A stretch of 64,000 bases of DNA. Origin: an uncultured Acidobacteriia bacterium. GTDB lineage: Bacteria > Acidobacteriota > Terriglobia > Bryobacterales > Bryobacteraceae. Position numbers and translations under genes: made by a program. The stretch spans positions 1 through 64,000 of the forward strand of contig CAIQWJ010000104.1 in assembly GCA_903875575.1 (NCBI GenBank), in the 5' to 3' direction. Positions 61,101 to 64,000 of this stretch are shown here, piece after piece. The first letter of the stretch is position 1, and every line of letters begins with the position of its first letter. Under the pieces are notes generated by a model that did no database searches, had not been told where the DNA came from, and worked only from the letters and a program-made list of their open reading frames with translations.

Positions 61101-62062
61101 TGCTCGACAGTCTGCACAGCAACTATGTACGCCCGGCGCTGGGGATCAATTCGCGTCGTATTGTGGCTCTCATGAAAGACTTCGATTTCATGCTGCAGGT
61201 GGAAGATCCGGCGGAGCACTGGACGTCGCCTCCCGACAGGTATCGGGGCTTTGCGGAGACATATACGAGGCTGGTGCCTGATGTTCACAGGCTCATGTTC
61301 GACGTCAATGCCATGCCGGATCGCGATGTCAGCGCGACAACGCTTCCCTCCGGATTGCTGACCGGGATGGAACTGGCGAGTACGGTGGCATCCGCGGCAG
61401 CGGCTTCAGGTCGCGTTGCGATCTACTCCGAATCGACGGTCCGCAATCAGGATTGGGCGCTGATCGGCGAGGCGCTGGCTTCTTCCGCGCGTGTGGAAGG
61501 GGACGCAAGGCATGTTACGGTCACCACGCTGTTTCCTGCGCGTCTGGTTGCTCCGCCTGGACAGGACTACTATCTGGATGGACAGCTGTGGCCTGTGGCT
61601 TCGGGCGATGGCGTGGTGATCCCGCCAGGCAGGCATGAATTGGCAGCGGAGCGGCCCTGGTATCGGTTTCTGGAACGCGGGGAAATGCCGGCGCGTCTGC
61701 AATCTTCTACCGCTGATCTGCTGGAAGCGCGCGTGGATTCCACAGGGATGGCGCTGCGTTACCGGAGCCCGTCGCGAGCGTTGTTCGTGATGGACACCGA
61801 GCCGGCGCGCATGATGCTTGATGGCCAGCCAGCGATGCTGCTGGTACAGGCCCGGGCCGGGCGCTGGATCGTGACGGCACCCCGGGGCGAGCACGCGCTC
61901 AGCATCATTACCACGACTCGAACAGGGGCATATGTGAACATCTGGAGTTGGCTTTCGTCTTCGGCGATTACGGCGTTCGGCGCCCTCTCAACGGCTCTGA
62001 TGCTGGGCATTTATATGACCATACGACTGCGCAGGCTGGCGAAGGGGCGAACTCACCCGTGA
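58133..62062 (+). CDS. Large secreted DUF2334 deacetylase-like / TIM-barrel glycosidase-like fusion
   Basis: 1309 residues. A signal peptide (1-25) is followed by a Rossmann-like N-terminal part and then a DUF2334 polysaccharide-deacetylase-like barrel (about 233-480: ALVRIEDISTDIDP, VPFTMAVIPIY, GGTPVMHGVTHQYRG) with the Asp and HxxxH-type residues of carbohydrate esterases. A central domain (600-760) contains a Class I glutamine-amidotransferase-like/ThuA-type pattern (LAIPEAAGSRMTAGQIETVLRYLHDGGNVVADG). A second barrel (about 769-1100: IRTVYLAAWQFYPRYQFDYAGFLKLAHQNGLAVYAWLVLPEV, FDGVNLAELNYDADF) resembles glycoside hydrolases of the PgaB C-terminal/GHL10 kind. A C-terminal membrane helix (about 1278-1300) anchors it. 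The layout suggests exopolysaccharide deacetylation plus cleavage. Confidence 0.7.
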   Translation: MSLCRVRRIACSLALIAWLPALAVAQNQASTTVAIFYDGPDTPLSEGVLDARHIQNLLGHFGLKGETVPLAAYRSGQLAGYRAGFFAGSGEATKFPVGFLDDVRHTQQPFCWLGRHLDKLINSPEAKRQFGFAWTDYFDDLEYREVRYKGTVLPKEDPDLNIVQVLDSAAVQVLATARNDQNVTQPYVVRRNRFWYFADMPFSFAEEGGRYLVFCDLLHDILEIQHPASAKALVRIEDISTDIDPDDLRQVTDVLARRKVPFTMAVIPIYKNPTQGTEVRLTDRRATVDALQYMIAHGGTPVMHGVTHQYRGVSGDDYEFWNGTENTPIGNDSADLVRRKLADGLQESFAAGIFPRAFETPHYAASDIDYEAMKPMFGLFYERVLTTPDLGSAQYSPYATTDRLGRALIPENLSYLPQEAPDPKVVIAAARNLRVVRDGVASFYFHPFLPPALLEQVLTGITGLGYQFESIAGLGGTVNLENRYRVVAQSGTFGMDLKNEFWRVIVFDAAGKTVRDETSPLRISGTANVPVTVPADGWAALEPVKDPTSAAAPGWLTSVSAWLGKFSPRNAGADSGGFASTTPAWVLSTDDNDSRSLHAALGVSGYAVRDVRPAEFTAAPPDRRTLLAIPEAAGSRMTAGQIETVLRYLHDGGNVVADGHQVWLAKLGFQWAGRSIPVSQVTDSLFPEEKLTWQPAQVIERFTSPENAATYMVDPQSRQVLAAGGNWGAGRYLYLAAPLDQHTPYGTSHYPYFGAYLDEAFRRHASVRSARLEAYFDPGYRQGADLGRLISQWKQNGIRTVYLAAWQFYPRYQFDYAGFLKLAHQNGLAVYAWLVLPEVTPDMWIRHPEWRERTATGADGQVAWRTLMNLENPDCFRATMDWVKELLTTHEFDGVNLAELNYDADFTDYLRPDKFVPMNADVRGAFQKTAGFDPARLFEAGSPYYYKTNPKALERFLQYREDVVTGWHQRVLTEIAPIQKSRGWEVIVTMLDSLHSNYVRPALGINSRRIVALMKDFDFMLQVEDPAEHWTSPPDRYRGFAETYTRLVPDVHRLMFDVNAMPDRDVSATTLPSGLLTGMELASTVASAAAASGRVAIYSESTVRNQDWALIGEALASSARVEGDARHVTVTTLFPARLVAPPGQDYYLDGQLWPVASGDGVVIPPGRHELAAERPWYRFLERGEMPARLQSSTADLLEARVDSTGMALRYRSPSRALFVMDTEPARMMLDGQPAMLLVQARAGRWIVTAPRGEHALSIITTTRTGAYVNIWSWLSSSAITAFGALSTALMLGIYMTIRLRRLAKGRTHP

Positions 62063-62859
62063 TGCATAAAAGACAGCGCATTCTGGTTGTGGCTCTCTTC
62101 GCGTGTCTGGCCGCCGAAGCGCAGACGACGACAACGCGTCGCATCAGCGCCCCGGAATCGTTCTATGACGACGCGTCGATCAACGATCCCGGTGTCGTCG
62201 GTGTCTCGATGGGAGCCGGGTACAGGGAGGTTTCCGCAGGTCACGATTTCGGCGCTCCTTCACTGGACCTGAGCGTCGGTATCACTCGCCGGCTGGAACT
62301 TAACGCCAGCAGCGGCTACGCGAAATCCCGTTTTGAAGATCTCCGCATCAGCGGCCTGTCTGACAGCTATTTTTCCGCCAAAGTGCTGCTGGTCCGGGAG
62401 GGCGATCGCATGCCCGCCATCGCGATAAAGCCTACGATTGAGGTGCTTGGCCGGCCCAGCGTTGCTTACGATTTGCTGGCACCCGCCCGCGTGAATCTGA
62501 TGATCCCGGTTGCAATTGAGAAGTCATCATCCTGGAGTCGGACTTATCTGATGGCAGGCTACAATACCCGCGGGATTGCCTTTGCGTCTCTGGTCAACGA
62601 ACTCAACGTCTGGTCGAAATTCACGCCTTCCGTGATTCTGGCCTACGGGCGACTTACACGCGATCTTGGCCTCATCAGCGATCTGAATCTGAATCGTTCT
62701 CGGCTCGATGTGGAAGGCAGCGGTTCCTTCGCCGTCGCCCCGCATTGGAGCGTTTACATCGGCGCAGGTCGCAGTCTGGGCCGTACGGACCCGAACAGCA
62801 CGTCGTTCAGCGTGAGCGGCGGGCTTGGTTACAATTTCCGCTTATGGGGTCATCGGTGA
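62062..62859 (+). CDS. Outer-membrane beta-barrel-like protein
   Basis: 265 residues from ATG 62062, overlapping the stop of the large fusion (TGATG). A signal peptide (MHKRQRILVVALFACLAAEAQ) is followed by alternating amphipathic strands (VGVSMGAGYREVSAGHDF, LDLSVGITRRLELNASSGYAKSRF, SYFSAKVLLV, PSVILAYGRLTRDLGLISDL) and ends with a typical barrel C-terminus with aromatic residues (VSGGLGYNFRLWGHR). It may be a porin or an export channel for the product of the upstream enzyme. No specific family is recognised. Confidence 0.65.
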   Translation: MHKRQRILVVALFACLAAEAQTTTTRRISAPESFYDDASINDPGVVGVSMGAGYREVSAGHDFGAPSLDLSVGITRRLELNASSGYAKSRFEDLRISGLSDSYFSAKVLLVREGDRMPAIAIKPTIEVLGRPSVAYDLLAPARVNLMIPVAIEKSSSWSRTYLMAGYNTRGIAFASLVNELNVWSKFTPSVILAYGRLTRDLGLISDLNLNRSRLDVEGSGSFAVAPHWSVYIGAGRSLGRTDPNSTSFSVSGGLGYNFRLWGHR

Positions 62860-64000
62860 TCAGGGCTCAATTGACTTTCATTCCGGCGTTGTTCGTTCTG
62901 CCGCTGTCGCTGTTCGCCCAGAACGCAGCCTATGTGGTCGACAGCGCAGGTGGGCGCGTCCAGACAATTGAGCTCAATCAACGGCGGGTCACGGCGAACA
63001 TAACGACCGGTGCGCAGAGCGCCCAGATGCTGATCCTCCCCGGCAACAACTTCGGTTTTGTCACGAACGCCGGCGATAACACGGTTGCAGTTGTCGACCT
63101 GAATGCCAACAAGCTAAAGACGACCATCCCGGCGGGTCAGCTGCCGGATGCCATCACAGGCTCACCGGATGGACGCTTTATCTATGTGGCCAATCAGACA
63201 AGCAACGACGTGACGGTAATTGACGCTGTGGCGCTCACTGTCATCGCCACGATTCCAGTTGGTGCGACGCCGGTGGATATTAACGTGTCTCCGGACGGAC
63301 GCTACATCTACACGGCGAACCGCGACGACTCCCCCGGCACAGTCACCGTCATTGACGCGAGCCGCCTGCAGGTCATCTCAACGCTGACCGTGGGGGCCTC
63401 CCCTGTGCAGATTGCGGTGAATCCAAACCAAACGGCGGCGTACACGATCAACCGCGCCTCGAACAACCTGTCGGTCATCAGTCTTGCCACGAATCAGGTG
63501 GTCGGCACCATCGGGGTGGGGGCGGGGCCGGCAAGCGTTGCGTTTTCCACGGACGCCAGCCGCCTCTACGTGCTAAACCAGGCGGGCGGCAGTGTGTCAG
63601 TGGTCAATACCCAGAAGAATTCCGTGATTGCGTCGATTGCGGTAGGTTCACAGCCTGCGGCGATAGCGATCACTTACGACTCCCTCTATGCCTACGTCTC
63701 AAACCAGGGTTCCAACACTCTCAGCGTTCTGGATCTCGCGGCCAACGCCAACGTGGATACGGTAAATGTAGGAAGCGCGCCCTTCTCCGTGATATTCGAT
63801 CCGAATGAGAACTTTCTTTTTTGCACGAATCTGAATTCCGGCACGGTCAGTGTGGTGGATACGAATACGGATGCTGTCGTTGTGACAATCCCTGTGGGTG
63901 GAACACCGTCGCAGATTCTGCAACTGAACGGGCCGGAGTTGCGGCAGATGGCACCCAACCCGGTGGTGTCCGGAGCGGTTCTTACGCTGAATGGCGAAGG
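62856..64000 (+). CDS. Secreted YVTN-repeat beta-propeller protein, cut by the window end
   Basis: At least 381 residues from GTG 62856, overlapping the previous stop by GTGA; the frame is open to the end of the window. A signal peptide (MIRAQLTFIPALFVLPLSLFAQ) precedes seven or so YVTN blades of about 42 residues: DGRFIYVANQTSNDVTVIDA, DGRYIYTANRDDSPGTVTVIDA, QTAAYTINRASNNLSVISL, ASRLYVLNQAGGSVSVVNT, LYAYVSNQGSNTLSVLDL and NFLFCTNLNSGTVSVVDT. These propellers are surface or periplasmic scaffolds. It is the third gene of the overlapping cluster that begins at 58133. Confidence 0.85.
   Translation, partial: MIRAQLTFIPALFVLPLSLFAQNAAYVVDSAGGRVQTIELNQRRVTANITTGAQSAQMLILPGNNFGFVTNAGDNTVAVVDLNANKLKTTIPAGQLPDAITGSPDGRFIYVANQTSNDVTVIDAVALTVIATIPVGATPVDINVSPDGRYIYTANRDDSPGTVTVIDASRLQVISTLTVGASPVQIAVNPNQTAAYTINRASNNLSVISLATNQVVGTIGVGAGPASVAFSTDASRLYVLNQAGGSVSVVNTQKNSVIASIAVGSQPAAIAITYDSLYAYVSNQGSNTLSVLDLAANANVDTVNVGSAPFSVIFDPNENFLFCTNLNSGTVSVVDTNTDAVVVTIPVGGTPSQILQLNGPELRQMAPNPVVSGAVLTLNGE

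Noticed and set aside
1-64000. tRNA, rRNA, CRISPR arrays, insertion sequences, prophage
   Set aside because: No cloverleaf-like segments, rRNA blocks, regularly spaced repeats, transposase, integrase or phage structural genes were seen by reading; very diverged short elements could still be missed.

Overview
The window is GC-rich, densely packed bacterial DNA that most resembles a soil acidobacterium of the Bryobacter/Solibacter group. The lineage rests on family content: one intact and one broken member of the TIGR03435 (Solibacter C-terminal) family, a DUF1080 protein, secreted NHL and YVTN beta-propellers, quinoprotein and cytochrome-c fusions, several small ECF sigma/anti-sigma operons and a HpnI-like glycosyltransferase. 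No rRNA, tRNA, CRISPR array, transposase or phage block was seen, and no gene-free stretch exceeds about 300 bases.

Layout. 1-1.1 kb: a TIGR03435 remnant and an intact DUF433/DUF5615 toxin-antitoxin pair. 1.2-6.1 kb: a secreted beta-helix protein, an ArnT-like GT39 and a HpnI-like glycosyltransferase. 6.1-9.7 kb (minus): a His/Gln-rich small protein, a SPASM radical SAM enzyme, a TPR protein and two half-size EamA/SMR transporters, the last three chained by 4-base overlaps. 9.9-14.8 kb: MFS transporter, metallophosphoesterase, queA and ilvA. 14.8-20.9 kb (minus): a quinoprotein dehydrogenase with an embedded heme domain, an ORF6N gene preceded by a long perfect palindrome, two DUF4097-type proteins, a HEAT-repeat anti-sigma factor and its ECF sigma factor. 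21-22.4 kb: a dcm/vsr pair. 22.4-27.5 kb: a Pro-rich secreted protein, a DUF2339 membrane protein and a divergent sigma-54 activator. 27.5-29 kb: a perfect hairpin, a lipoprotein, a truncated lgt-like gene and a toxin-antitoxin pair with a frameshifted toxin. 29-34 kb: TIM-barrel epimerase, Gfo/Idh oxidoreductase, cytochrome c/FGE fusion, ApbE and a second toxin-antitoxin pair with a broken toxin. 34-37 kb (minus): rpoN-hpf-rapZ. 37-46 kb: histidine phosphatase, a complete tiny transcription unit for a 21-residue lysine-rich peptide, two further ECF sigma/anti-sigma modules, a chlorite-dismutase-family protein, TIGR03435, DUF1080 and unknown secreted proteins. 46-57 kb: paired NHL propellers with an MFS transporter, sialidase-like protein, phosphodiesterase, an aldehyde dehydrogenase/FAH pair suited to 2-keto-3-deoxy-sugar-acid oxidation, a frameshifted M20 peptidase and aroA. 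58-64 kb: a large secreted deacetylase/glycosidase-like fusion overlapping an outer-membrane barrel gene and a YVTN propeller that runs off the window.

How the genes work together. Most of the window serves the envelope and extracellular carbohydrate use (glycosyltransferases, propellers, sialidase-like and glycosidase-like enzymes, sugar-acid catabolism), controlled by sigma factors: three ECF modules, the housekeeping rpoN locus and a sigma-54 activator. Three genes carry frameshifts (two toxins and an M20 peptidase) and two are truncated. The sign of the G/C strand bias changes sharply near 27.5-28.2 kb, next to the truncated lgt-like gene. The best leads for something undescribed are the 21-residue peptide unit, the ORF6N gene with matching inverted repeats inside and upstream of it, and the 58-64 kb envelope cluster.
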